DNA of 64,000 nucleotides from Impatiens glandulifera (taxonomy: Eukaryota; Streptophyta; Magnoliopsida; Ericales; Balsaminaceae), in contig NC_061866.1 in the NCBI RefSeq assembly GCF_907164915.1, positions 24,135,905-24,199,904 of the forward strand, given 5' to 3'. The notes under the pieces were generated by a model, which was not told the DNA's origin, ran no database searches, and was given only the letters and a program-made list of their open reading frames with translations. Of the stretch, positions 34,441 through 45,381 are shown piece after piece (position 1 is the first letter of the stretch; the number at the start of each line of letters is the position of its first letter). Made by a program: the position numbers and the translations under genes.

Positions 34441-37237
34441 GCTGTACCAGGAAACAAGTCGGTCACCCAGGATCTAGCATGTACCGCTGGTACTCTTCCG
34501 GTTACAACCTGCGTAATCTGTGTAAGAATAAATTGTTAGATTGAAATTGGAATCTTTTGGATACTACAGTCTCACATCTTGAGTGTCCTTTAAATATTTT
34601 AAGATTCTTTTGGCAGTAGTATAATGAGATTGTTTAGGATTTGTCTGGTATCTTCTGCATACTCTGACTGCAAACAAGATGTCTGGTCGACTAGCTGTCA
34701 GGTACAATAGTGAACCGATAATCCCACGGTAAGCCGTAATATCTACTCCTTGATCGTCCACATCTTTGTCTAACTTAATGGATGAGCTCATTGGAGTGGC
34801 GGTTGTAGAGCAGTTGTCCATTCCAAAATTTTTTAGCAATTATGTTGTATATTTAGATTGGTTGATGAATGTTCCTCCCTCGATCTCCCGAACTTAGAGA
34901 CCTAGAAAGAAACTCAACTCCCTCATCATACTCATTTCAAATTTGTCGGTCATCATTTTCGAAAACTTGTCACATTGCTTAGAATCGGTTGAACCGAAAA
35001 TTATGTCATCCACGTAAATTTGAACAGGTAAGATATGTCCCTTTTTCTCAAATTTAAATAAGGTTTTATCTACTAAACCTATGATGAAATCATGATTGAA
35101 CAAGAAATTTGTTAAAGTGTCATACCAAGCTCTAGGAGCTTGTTTTAAACCGTAAAGGGCTTTATCTAGCCGATACACATGGCTAATTAACTCTAGATTT
35201 TTAAAACCTGGAGGTTGTTCAACATAAACCTCTTCACTTAACTCACCATTTAAAAATGCACTTTTAACATCCATTTGAAAAACTTTGAAATTTTTGAAAG
35301 AAGCAAAAGCAAGAAAGATTCTAATAGCTTCAAGTCTGGCCACAGGAGCAAATGATTCTTCAAAATCAATGCTTTCTTCATGTTTATATACTTGGGCCAC
35401 AAATTTGGCTTTGTTCCTCGTAACCAAACTGTTTTCATTGAGTTTATTTCTAAACACCCATCTTGTTTCTATAATTGATTGATGTTTCGGTCTTGGACTA
35501 GATGCCAAACTTTATTCTTCTCAAACTGATTCAGTTCCTCTTGCATTGCTAAGATTCAGTCGGAATCTAACAATGTTTCATCCACATTTTTCGGCTCAAT
35601 TTGTGATATGAAAGAAGAATTTTCATATTCTTCCAAAAGTTGATGCCTAGTTTGGGTGGGTGATGAGGGTTACCTATTATAAGCTCAGGAGGATGATCTT
35701 TATTCCTTTCAAGGTTCAGTCCGGTAATGTCTTCCAAATGACCGGTTATCTGATCGAGGTTAGACATATCGGTAGGCTGTTCAAAGTCAAACCGACCGAT
35801 TTCCTTAGTGGACAATGATGTGTCAACTTCCTGCTGTGAAGTAGCTTGATCTAGCTGAGTGTCAGCATTAACCGCTTGGTCATAGACAAACCTTATAAAA
35901 CCGGAACCTCATCTTCATCATTAGATTGAATATTCAAGTTTTCTAACCTGTTGTGTATATCAAGGGATGATGCGGTATTGCTTTCAACCGATTCATCAAA
36001 AACACCATGCGAAGATTCTTCAAAAATTAAAGTCCTAGTGTTATACACTCTATATGCTTTACTAACTGCTGAATAACTCAACATTATACCGACATCGGAT
36101 TTAGCATCGAAAGCGGTCAAATAACCTTTGTCGTTGATGTGAATGTAACACTTATAGTCAAAGATCCTAAGATACTAAATGTTAGGAACTCTGTCATGGT
36201 ATACTTCAAACGGTGTTTTGTTTATCTATTTGTTAATCATAGATCGGTTTTGTGTATGACATGTAGTATTAATAGCCTCGGCCCAAAACTTTTGAGCAAT
36301 ACCCGAATCGACTATCATGGACCTTGCGATTTACTTGAGAATCGGGCAGTCTGTTTTGTTGAGGAGTTCTAGCACTATACAACTTGTGCCTAATACCAGA
36401 TTCCTCAAGAAATGCAGTTAATGTACTATTTGTAAATTCGGTACATCTATCACTTCTAATCTTATTTATGCGTATTGATTTCTCATTTTGCAATTTTCTA
36501 AGTAGTTTAATTAAATTTGGAGTAGCTTCATTTTTAGAAACCAAAAATATCACCCAAGTATATCTAGAGTAATCATCAATAACTACCATAATATAATGCA
36601 TACCGCCTAGGATTGTGACCCTAACCGGTCCAAATAAGTCCATGTGAAACAATTCTAAACATCGGTTATATTGATAGTTCCCATTACATTTAAAAGTTGA
36701 TTTTATTTGTTTCCCCATTTGACATGCAGAACAAACTTTATCTTTTGCAAACTTTATGTTAGGAAATCCTTGAACTAACTCTTTAGAACATATATAATTT
36801 ATGGTTTTAAAGTTCAAATGATTTAATCGTTTATGCCAAAGCCACTTTGGATCATTCTTAGCTATCATGCAAACCGGGTTTTCAGATTTAGTTTTTCAGG
36901 CCACTTTGTAAATGTTTCCTATCCTATTTCTAGTTAGTAAAACTCTATATTGAGAATTATTAACTAAGCATGCATGTTTGTGAAATTCAACCGTATATCC
37001 TACATCGCACATTTGACTAATACTTAGCAAATTAAAATGCAAGTTTTAAACAAGAACTACATTATTTATAGTTAAGTTGCCATGGACAATCTTACCCTTG
37101 CCAACGGATCTACCTTTAGAGTTATCTCTGAAAATGATCATTGCATTGGCTTTCTGAACAATATCGATCAACAAGTTGTTGTTTCCGGTCATGTGTCTAG
37201 AGAAACCGCTGTCCAGATACCATTCTGAATTTCCCAA
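34441..37237 (-). pseudogene. Pol of the composite element: protease, integrase, reverse transcriptase, partial RNase H
   Basis: The protease site reads WYLDSGFSRHMTG with Asp-Ser-Gly intact (about 37,220). Integrase (36,868-36,269) has WHKRLNHLN and CSACQMGK zinc ligands, HMDLFGP (first Asp) and IRSDRCTEF (second Asp); a frameshift after TPQQN destroys the Glu region. Reverse transcriptase (35,508-34,894) has [27 protein letters not shown] and [11 protein letters not shown], all catalytic Asp present, then a stop. A further block (34,839-34,564) covers the connection domain, and RNase H reads DYAGCNRKSTSG before breaking off at SWY. Order and motifs are those of Ty1/copia. Many stops make it inactive. 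Confidence 0.9.
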
Positions 37238-37255
37238 TCGCTTGTTCTTCTTAAT

Positions 37256-38979
37256 CTACAAAATTAAATATTTACACCTATTTGGTACCCACATTTGCTT
37301 GGGTCTGTGGTTGATTGGTCCCTTAGGAATCCACACTTTAATTAATCGAATGACTTTCCCAATAGTAGTTTTAATAATTTTACCGGTACCTGGCTTGACA
37401 TCTCTTTGTCTGCCTGTATATACCTCATTGTGTCGTGGTGATGAATGTTGATTTGTTCTATATATATGTTTATCGGTTTCTTTTCTCACCGGCCGGTTGG
37501 CTTTCCTTCTCTCAAGATGAAGCCATTTTGCGGTGTCTATTGAACTCACATATTTAATTTCTTTGGCCAGTTTTGAATCATGATCTGCCTCATTATCGGT
37601 TAAACTGCTCTTAACAAAACTTATGAATAGATGTTTGTTCTTGTTAAGAATCAACCCGTTGGAAGGTTTTCGGTTAGCCGATTTACCGCCTTTATATCCA
37701 AGACCAAACTTGCATTTAGGATGTCTTTGGTAGGTTGACATCTGCCTTACGGCTTCACCGGACTTCTTCCAAGCAGCCATGACATATTTTGATCTTTCAT
37801 TTTCTTCAGTTAACGATTGAACTGTCTCCTTGAGCTTATCATTCTCATAGGATAGTTCACTCGGTTCATCGGTCTTGGTTCTACTAGACTCACCGGTTTG
37901 GAATTTACTCGGTTCGCCGGTGTGGAAGTTCGGCCAGGTTGGTACAAGAGAAGATAGATTCTTCAAATCAATAACCATGTCATTGAGTGCATTAACCAAA
38001 TTTTCTTTAGTAAACTCTTCACAAGAAAAATCAAATACATCTTCCTCCTTAGCCATGAGACAGGTGATTCGTTAATGATCACTCCTCTAGTTATTATCAG
38101 TCGGTTTCAATTCGTCTCGTCTTGGTCTTCTGCATTCCGACCTATAATGACCTAAAGCATTACAATTATAACATCTAACGTTAGATTTATCACCGTAGTT
38201 GTAGTTGTTTGATAGTTGATTCTTCTTCATAAATTTTCTGAATTTTCTTGCAAACATGGTTATCACTCCCTCACTAATCTTCTCGGCAGTTTTGACCGGT
38301 ACAAAAGCTGCTGGTACAAGAGCTGCTTGTTCCACCGATGTCACTAGGGCTCTAGTTGCGGTTGAGGTTGAGGCTTCATCTTCGATTCGAGATCTCATCT
38401 CGAATTCGTATGGCTTCAATTCTTCAAACACATCATGCAGCTTCATATTGTGGAGGTTGTTGGATTCTCGCATCATCATAGGCTTTATATCCCAAACAAG
38501 GGGAAGAGATCTCAAAGCCTTAACAATGGTTTCCTTGTTTTCATACTTCTTTCCAAGTGCGGACAACTCATTCACCACACTTGTGATCCGATCACTAAAC
38601 TCTTTCATCGTTTCACCATGCTTCATCTTGATGTTTTCAAACTTCTGGGTGGCCACTCGTATCTTGTTTTCCTTAGTTCTTTCATTTCCCTCATGGAGTT
38701 GAATCACTGTCTCCCAGGCTTCCTTTACGGTTTTTCATTCACTGACTTTCCTGAATGTATTTCGGTCTAGAGATTTAAAGATGTGGTTCCTGCAAAGGTT
38801 GTCCAGGTTGTTCCTTCTCTTATCATCGATTCGTTTCTTTCTTTCTCTATCTTTATCGAACCATCTGAAAGGATGAACATCATTTCTTCATCCATGGTGG
38901 TCAAGTGCAAGTGCATTCGAATTTTCAAGTTAGTAAATTCCTCGCTCTCTAGCATTGGAGGTTTCTCTCTGAAAGTCAT
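37256..38979 (-). pseudogene. Gag of the composite element (UBN2 type, intact CCHC knuckle)
   Basis: The N-terminal block (38,979-38,767) is separated by a frameshift from a 206-codon frame (38,707-38,087) with LHEGNERTKENK, ATQKFENIKM, SLPLVWDIKPMMMRES and the knuckle CYNCNALGHYRSEC, all four ligands present. A stop at 38,087 interrupts it. The same frame resumes at 38,056-37,256 with a coiled-coil-like region, a YVMAAWKKSGEAV block and a basic tail close to the gag/pol border. The order matches element 1 and element 3, but the sequence is of the family B type. Confidence 0.85.
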
Positions 38980-39018
38980 ATTTGCTTGCTTTTGGTTACT
39001 TCGGTGTTAAGATTAATT

Positions 39019-39030
39019 GCTCTGATACCA
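39019..39030 (-). other. Primer binding site, initiator-Met tRNA
   Basis: TGGTATCAGAGC on the minus strand, adjacent to the family B LTR. Confidence 0.9.
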
Positions 39031-39032
39031 CT

Positions 39033-40197
39033 TGATAGGATCGGGATGGTCGATAGGGGACCGGGGTCCGGCTAAAGGAAACCTCTTACACACACACAAT
39101 GGTTGACACTAATTTGGTTATGAATTAACACCAGTCTTAACACCACATAGAAATAAGAATGGAGAAGGTTCGGTTAGAATAAGGGGAATCGGTTCGGTTA
39201 GTTAAATGACCGGAAATGATTAACGAACACAGGAGACAAATTTTATGGATGTTCAGAGATGAAACTCCTAAGTCACTCCTTCTCAAACAACGAGAAGGAT
39301 ATTCACTAAGGAATATTCAACAACACAATACACCACACAATCAAGTCTTATTTACTGCTCGATGTTCACTTTACAACACTCACACAGTATTGAAATACAC
39401 TTTTATAAATATGTAAATACCCAGAACTTAACAATTTGTTTTTATCACTCAATAGCTTTGTAAATTTCTCAAGGTATGCTCGCAAGAATTTCTCTAACTT
39501 CGTAACCTTATCAATTTGAGGGCACCCAAAAGAAGTGTGAGCAAAGACTGAATAAAATGATGTCAAAGTTATTCAGCTTTTTAGCTTCCTTTTATATTGG
39601 AAATATGACAACGGTCATATTTTTCTCTCTAAGATGGTTGGTCAAAAGGATCAGCAATGCATTTAATGCAGTGGAAGCTTCCCAAAGTATGATGCTGTGC
39701 CGCTCAAATTTGGTAACTTGTACATTTTGTGTTTGTACTCTTGGAAATTGTATATTTGACGGTTTCCTGCTTTTTGGAGGTTGCTTCTGGATTTATACCA
39801 AGTCAGGTAACTGTTCACCTGACAGCTGCCTGCATTTTAATCAGCAGTCTTGTTTGAGAAGACAAGTGACACAGTCTGAACCTTTGACGACCTTCCTCTG
39901 CACATTCCCAAAGAATATATGTTTGCATCAACACGTCAACTACCAATATATCCATATCTTTGATTTTTTTTGATTTAAACTGTCCGGTGAAAATGTATGT
40001 TTCCTTAGGATTTGATCCGACCGAACACATGTCGGTTAATATCTTGACCGGTCCTGAATTTTAGTCGAGCCGGACTTCAGAGAAGATAACTAAGAAGTTT
40101 CGGTTTGTGTTGTACTAGTTAGGTTGAAAGTATGTACATGCACATAAAATTGAATTTAATTAAGTTCTTTATAATTAACTATTTAATTTTTCTAACA
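39033..40197 (-). repeat. Family B LTR, 1,165 bp, truncated form
   Basis: Begins TGATAGGATCGGGATGG and ends TTTTTCTAACA on the plus strand. It shares the start block (TGTTAGA..., AAAGAACTTAATTAAATTC in element orientation) and the ATGGATGTTC/GAAACTCC block with the plus-strand LTR at 41,359-43,268, but lacks most of the ACCGG-rich middle. Open frames inside it (for example 39,557-39,973) have no known motif. Confidence 0.75.
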
Positions 40198-41041
40198 CCA
40201 ACTTCAATTCATCAACTCTCACGGGGTATTACCTATTCAATCTCGCACTCTTGGTTCATCCCGATCCAACTCTAAAGAAATCCCAAGGGTTAACACTGAG
40301 CAGATAATCTGAAACATCCAAGTCCCATGGCAAACATCCATGGAAGCCCGAATAGCTGAAGCTATCCGAGAGAAAACTTCCTCATCAAGGTCTCACGATC
40401 AGAAATTGGCAAATGTATGGTAGGAAGTAGGCAAGATAAATCCCATTGTCTTTAAAATACTCTCAGTCGTTGAAGTTGTATCATCACAACTCTATCAAGT
40501 TGTTAAGTCTCAAAGTGTTGTCGAGGCTGAGAAACTAAGGGAGCATGAATAAGTTACCCATCAAATTCAAAAAGAAGAAGATGCGAATGCGAAGGCCACT
40601 GAAAAGGTCAATGAAGAGGTCGCTCGTCGTCTTCAGGAGGAACTCAATGCAAATGAAACAATTGTGCCTGCTCCAACTACTAAGAAGACTAGGGAGGTTA
40701 ATCAGAAGAGATCCAAGAAGTCTGAGGCAGCAGAGAATGAAATACTGGTGAATGCGCAACTGGAGACTAAAAAACTTGAGACCGAAAAATCGGAAGATGA
40801 TGAAGTACCGGAGGAGGATGATGAAATACCGTTGATTCGAAGATGTAGAACTGTAATACCTCAGCCTCAACCGGAAGCACCCCCACCAGAAGTTGTTCCA
40901 CACAGTTCTCGGTCAAACCGAAGAATCCAAAGTGGTGGCAGAAGTTTGGCTGATCACAATGTTGAGCCTAACATTGGCGATCAACAGGCAGAAGATGATC
41001 TTACACACACGCTCTCAAGGATTAAAAGAGGGAGACACTAA
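40198..41041 (+). pseudogene. C-terminal part of ORF3 (family B)
   Basis: One plus-strand frame, with three stops before 40,545, runs to a stop at 41,039-41,041. It has EARIAEAIREKTSS, a charged coiled-coil-like region (KEEDANAKATEKVNEEVARR), a Lys/Glu-rich part, then IPQPQPEAPPPEVVPH and a basic end reading SRIKRGRH. It lies where an ORF3 tail should be, just before a polypurine tract and LTR. Unlike family A it has no Gly/Arg-rich tail. The 5' part is missing because the element is cut at 40,198, next to the inverted family B LTR. Confidence 0.6.
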
Positions 41042-41358
41042 ATCCTATCCTTCTACCTATCTTTCACTAATATGTCTTTTCTTTCTGTACCTTTGGAATT
41101 GAACATTTGGTTTATGCTTTACTAACTTTATTTATCATGTTATCAAATAGGAATACGTCATGAGAAACTCATTTTTAAATACTGGTTTTGATAATTTTAA
41201 ATGTTAAAACAATTAAAAAGGGAGAAATTGCAACTGGCTTTGATAATTTATTCTAAAATATCAAAGAGGGAGAAATCGTTAGATATTAAATTAACTTAAC
41301 CGGCCAACGATTACAGGATTTTTAATATTTAGATTAAATAATCAAAAAAAGGAGAAAT
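41042..41358 (+). other. 3' untranslated stretch with three polypurine-tract-like copies
   Basis: AAAAAGGGAGAAATTG (about 41,216), AAGAGGGAGAAATCG (about 41,264) and AAAAAAAGGAGAAATT (about 41,344) are three similar purine tracts, the second and third each followed by TTAGATA as at an LTR start. The last one fits best as the functional tract of the LTR that begins at about 41,359. Confidence 0.65.
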
Positions 41359-43268
41359 TATTAGATAATTTAGATAATTAATCAGTAAATAATTAATTAT
41401 CTAAAGAACTTAATCAAATTCATCATTTTGTGCAAGATAAGATAAATTGGAATGCAAAGAAGTTTGGTTTCTCCTTAAAGAACAAATGCAGAATTCGGTA
41501 AAACTGCAACCAGTAGTTGTATCCCTTCGTCTCTATAAAGACGTTACAAATCAGCATTATGTTCGGTTATCTATCAAAGAGGAGCAACTAGTTATCTACT
41601 CGGTTCGGTAATTGAAATTGGTTTTACCGCTCATCAAGTTGACCGGTATTATCCTAAGTCTATGATCAGTTATACGTTCAGTCATCTACTTAAAGAATTG
41701 CAACCGGTAATATTGCATCGGTGTTATAATGACGGCGTAAATTGGTATTATCTGATCGACTTTATATTTGGCTATTTATACAAGAAACGAAACTGGTAGT
41801 GGATCGTTTCAATAGAAGAAATGGCTTTACCTTTCAACAAGTTGTTTAGTAGAATTATCGGTAATATGTCAAAGAACCGTAACTGGTAGTGAATCGGTTC
41901 GATAGTGAAAAACGGCTTTACCGCACAACAAGCTGATTGGTCAATTTATCGGTTATGTGTTATGAAGTGGAACCAATAAACCGACAAGTAATCTAACCAG
42001 TAGTATCTTCGGTTCATAAAAGACGGTGCAATTAGTAATTTGCCCGGTATTTATCTGGTATTATACGAAATCGGTAGTTTGACCAGTTTCTACTCCAAGA
42101 AGCGGAACTAGTAATCTCTAGCTAACAGTAACTTGAACAGTTATTCACAAAGGGAGAAATTAGTAATCCGATCGATATTTTGACCGGTCAGATTCAAGAA
42201 GCGTAATTGGTATTATGCTAAGACAACGTTACACTAGGCGCAACTGGTAGTTTCTTTCTTAGTGCAAGGCAGAAGAATTTTGGCAATTACAAAAGGGAGA
42301 CTTCACATATTAAAACTGTATTATTTCCATTTTAATATAAGTCTGATGAAACCTTTTGGGAAGAAGAAGCCTGCCAAATAAACTCAGGCAACCATTTCGG
42401 TATAAGTTAATGTAGTCCACTATGACTAGATACATATCACATTACCCCAGACAAGCCAAATTAGTAGAAGACAAATATGCATGTTCATATGCTCCTCGGA
42501 AATCATTATCCAATTAATGCCATGTTTACTTATTATCAAACAAGATCAAAAGATATCCAAAGTTTTACCATACCGATCTTCAACCAATCAGATTCAAGAA
42601 AAGAAGTACTATCAATCAAATATATCCGTTGAAGAAGAATATGACCATTGTCATATTTTCTCTTTAAGAGATGAAAGTTCAACCAGATTAACAACCTCAC
42701 GACATTTGAACAATTTGTGATAACCTTTTCTCAAGCTTTCAACCCTACTCACATTGACATCTTGCTATTAAATTATTTAAGCCTTAAAACTAGTGTGTTG
42801 TAAGTGTATTTCAAATTCATCTATTATGTGTGAGTAGTGAGTATTGTTAGTTGACAGAATTTGTTTATGTTCAACAGAAGAGAGCTTAGTGAGAAGTCGA
42901 ACACGAGTAGTAAATAAGCATCGGGTGTTTGACGTAAGCATTGTAACCGATCTGAATATTCTGAGTGAATATCATTCTCAACGTTTGAGAAGAAGAAGTG
43001 ACGTGGGAGATTTATCTTCGAACATCCATAAACCCCGTGTCTTGTTCTCTTCTTACTTTGTGTCTTATTATCGCTCATTAAACTGTGTTTTCGTTGCTTC
43101 AAGTTGAAACAGACACTTCCGCGCTTGAACTTGGTTCAAGAGTTTATGACAACTTGCAAAGTATAGAGACTAATATTAACCTCTAACAGGGTTAGTATCA
43201 ACCGGCGTGTGTGTATGCGTTCACTCTAGCGAGACCTTAGTCTCATTCGGCGATCTCGATCCCAATAA
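41359..43268 (+). repeat. Family B 3' LTR, about 1.9 kb
   Basis: Begins TATTAGATAATT with AAAGAACTTAATCAAATTC shortly after, as in the inverted family B LTR. It ends near GATCTCGATCCCAATA, a decayed form of GATCCTATCA. The middle (about 41,500-42,300) is a degenerate field of ACCGG/AACTGGTAGT motifs. Ends are placed by similarity and may be off by several bases. Confidence 0.65.
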
Positions 43269-45376
43269 AATGTGATACGAAGGTATCACGAAACAAATCA
43301 GATGAACATCAAGAATACATAAGATAGTCATGATTTGATTAAGTCATTCTTACCATATAGCATGAGAGGTGTGAAAGGAACGAGTATCAAGAGAGAGAAG
43401 ACTAAGTAAGTTTGTCCACTATCCATAGATATAAACGTGTGGAGAGCCTCTTTGTGACATGTGATCGGTGACTGGTACTAGATAGTTGAGACCAAGTAAT
43501 TTCTTAGTAAAAACCATGAATGGAAAGTCATAACGCTTGAATTCTGATGATAATAAAAACTCTAGAATGTGAAGTGATGGTCGGAGAGACACAATAGGAA
43601 AGAACAACAAATGAGACAAGAAGATAACTAACGTCTTAAAGCCATCATTTTGTAGAAGAAAGTGAGAGGCATGATCATTATAGACGAAATGAGTCCTAAA
43701 TAGCTTGGTAGGCGGAATGGCCTTCTCCGAAGGAGCAATAAATAACATGTGTTATGTAAGAGGTCGAAGGATAGACATGTGTTATGTAAGAGGTCGAAGG
43801 ATAGCTCGAAACACCTCTAAGTGATACGAAAATGACCAATGACAAGAATATGAATGCCTACACACAGTTTGCTCAACATGTGGGAGATCAAGCGTGTGTC
43901 AACCTCTAAATGGGCTACTTAGGGAATATTATGAAGGCTAAAATGCTCGATGTAAATCATATGCATCTTGTATAGGTCAATGTAGATCGATAGGGTATCA
44001 GAGTTGAGGAGCTTCATGTACTATATATGAGCTGGAAGAATTCAATTAGATTTTTATTAATTAAAAATAATTTTTTTTGGTATTCACATGAACCTATCTA
44101 TTCTAGTCAATGCATGCATGCATTAAACATGACATATGGTCAAGTAAAGCAACAGGTAACAACCCTTAAGTTATCGTCAATCAAAAAAAAACAATTCATT
44201 TTTTTAAACCATGAAAACAATATCCTAGGATAAAAATACACGCCCATTTATAAACTCATTTTGACATTAATATCGTTCATACAAACTAAAAGAGCTAGTA
44301 TTCATGTACACAACAGATTTATACACTTACTAAAGAGATCAAGTTAAGATAAATAAGAAGAAAACATAATTAAGAGAGTTGTCCTAAGAGTCATAGACTG
44401 TCTCATCATTAGCTACTTCAGCATCTTCTTTTGCGCCGCCTGCTGGCTGTAACAAATATTCAGCTTCCTTGATGTGGTTGATTCATCCGCAAGGGAACCC
44501 AACGTGATGAATCTAGCTCCATATGTCGAGATATTAGGAATAGAGGTCCAAACAAAGGGGGTCATCTTTATAGATGATCACAATTTCCCAAGGTATTTCC
44601 TCCTGTCTTCCAAATTGAAATAAAAATGTTTTAGTATAGTATGAGATAGCTTCTTCAAGTCCAAGTAAGATGATAGAAGGATTAACATCCATGAGAACCC
44701 TTGAACCCTTGAGTTATATAAATTATACCACAGTATGACATACCTGAAGGGATGATTATCCGTGACAAGGTAAATATGGTTGTCTTGAGTCAATCTTTGC
44801 ACATGAAGACGAAAAAAAGAAAAGTAGGGATTCTTCACATATAGAAGAAAACATAGTTTCTCCAATAACTAATATATAAAGGACTAATTTAGATCATCTC
44901 TATGGGAAACGAAAAGAAAATAAATGAGTGTCATTAAGACCCATGTGAGTTTTAGTGAGCACTAATCCTTTTAAGTTGTGCAAGCAATTTTCCATGGAGA
45001 CTACAACCTCAATGAGTTGTGTTGAAGGTCTCTTAACTGTATAAGGGCGCAATATAAAATGCACAAAAAACATCACCATCGTTCTTCTAAAGAGTATTTA
45101 TGCTCGTCACGCGTCTTCGGACATGAAGTTAATTTGTTCCACCTTGTCAAGTCAATGGTTCCATGTACCATTAGTCATTGAGCAACCTACTTATTAAAAT
45201 CCAAACATATTTGTAGGAGGTTTTGGGAATTGATGCTTGTGGATGTGAAAGGCACAATGGGGTGTCACTAGAGGATGTTATGATTTCCTAGAAGTCATCA
45301 ATAGTAGGGGAGATGTATCTCCCTCTAAGAAAACGTCTTAATGTCTAGATCCCGGTGGTTGGACATGTACATCATG
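43269..45376. other. Unassigned stretch, possibly an old reading frame on the minus strand
   Basis: Short minus-strand frames (43,748-43,419, 109 codons; 44,865-44,578, 95 codons) have no recognised motif. A 29-bp segment, ACATGTGTTATGTAAGAGG and what follows to GGATAG, is tandemly duplicated at about 43,744-43,801. The right end (45,376-45,320) continues the frame split by the solo LTR. Confidence 0.4.
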
Positions 45377-45381
45377 AATTC
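45377..45381. other. Target site duplication AATTC (left)
   Basis: Five bases directly before the solo LTR, identical to 48,113-48,117. Confidence 0.9.

Larger units (their letters stand above)
33545..40197 (-). mobile_element. Composite SIRE-type element (family A left end, family B right end)
   Basis: The minus-strand order is a family B LTR (40,197-39,033), primer site, gag, protease, integrase, reverse transcriptase and part of RNase H, then a sudden switch at 34,444-34,437 into the tail of an ORF3 of the element 1 type, a polypurine tract, and a short family A LTR (33,855-33,545). The two LTRs belong to different families, and the bases outside the ends do not match (TCAAA left, CCAAC right). 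It is therefore not a simple insertion but two elements fused by deletion. The shared 8 bases at the join are CAGCAAGA. Confidence 0.75.

Noticed and set aside
39557..39973. 138-codon plus-strand frame
   Set aside because: It lies inside the family B LTR, antisense to element transcription, with no known motif.
33545..40197. A single normal insertion with target duplication
   Set aside because: The end LTRs are of different families and the outside bases (TCAAA and CCAAC) do not match.
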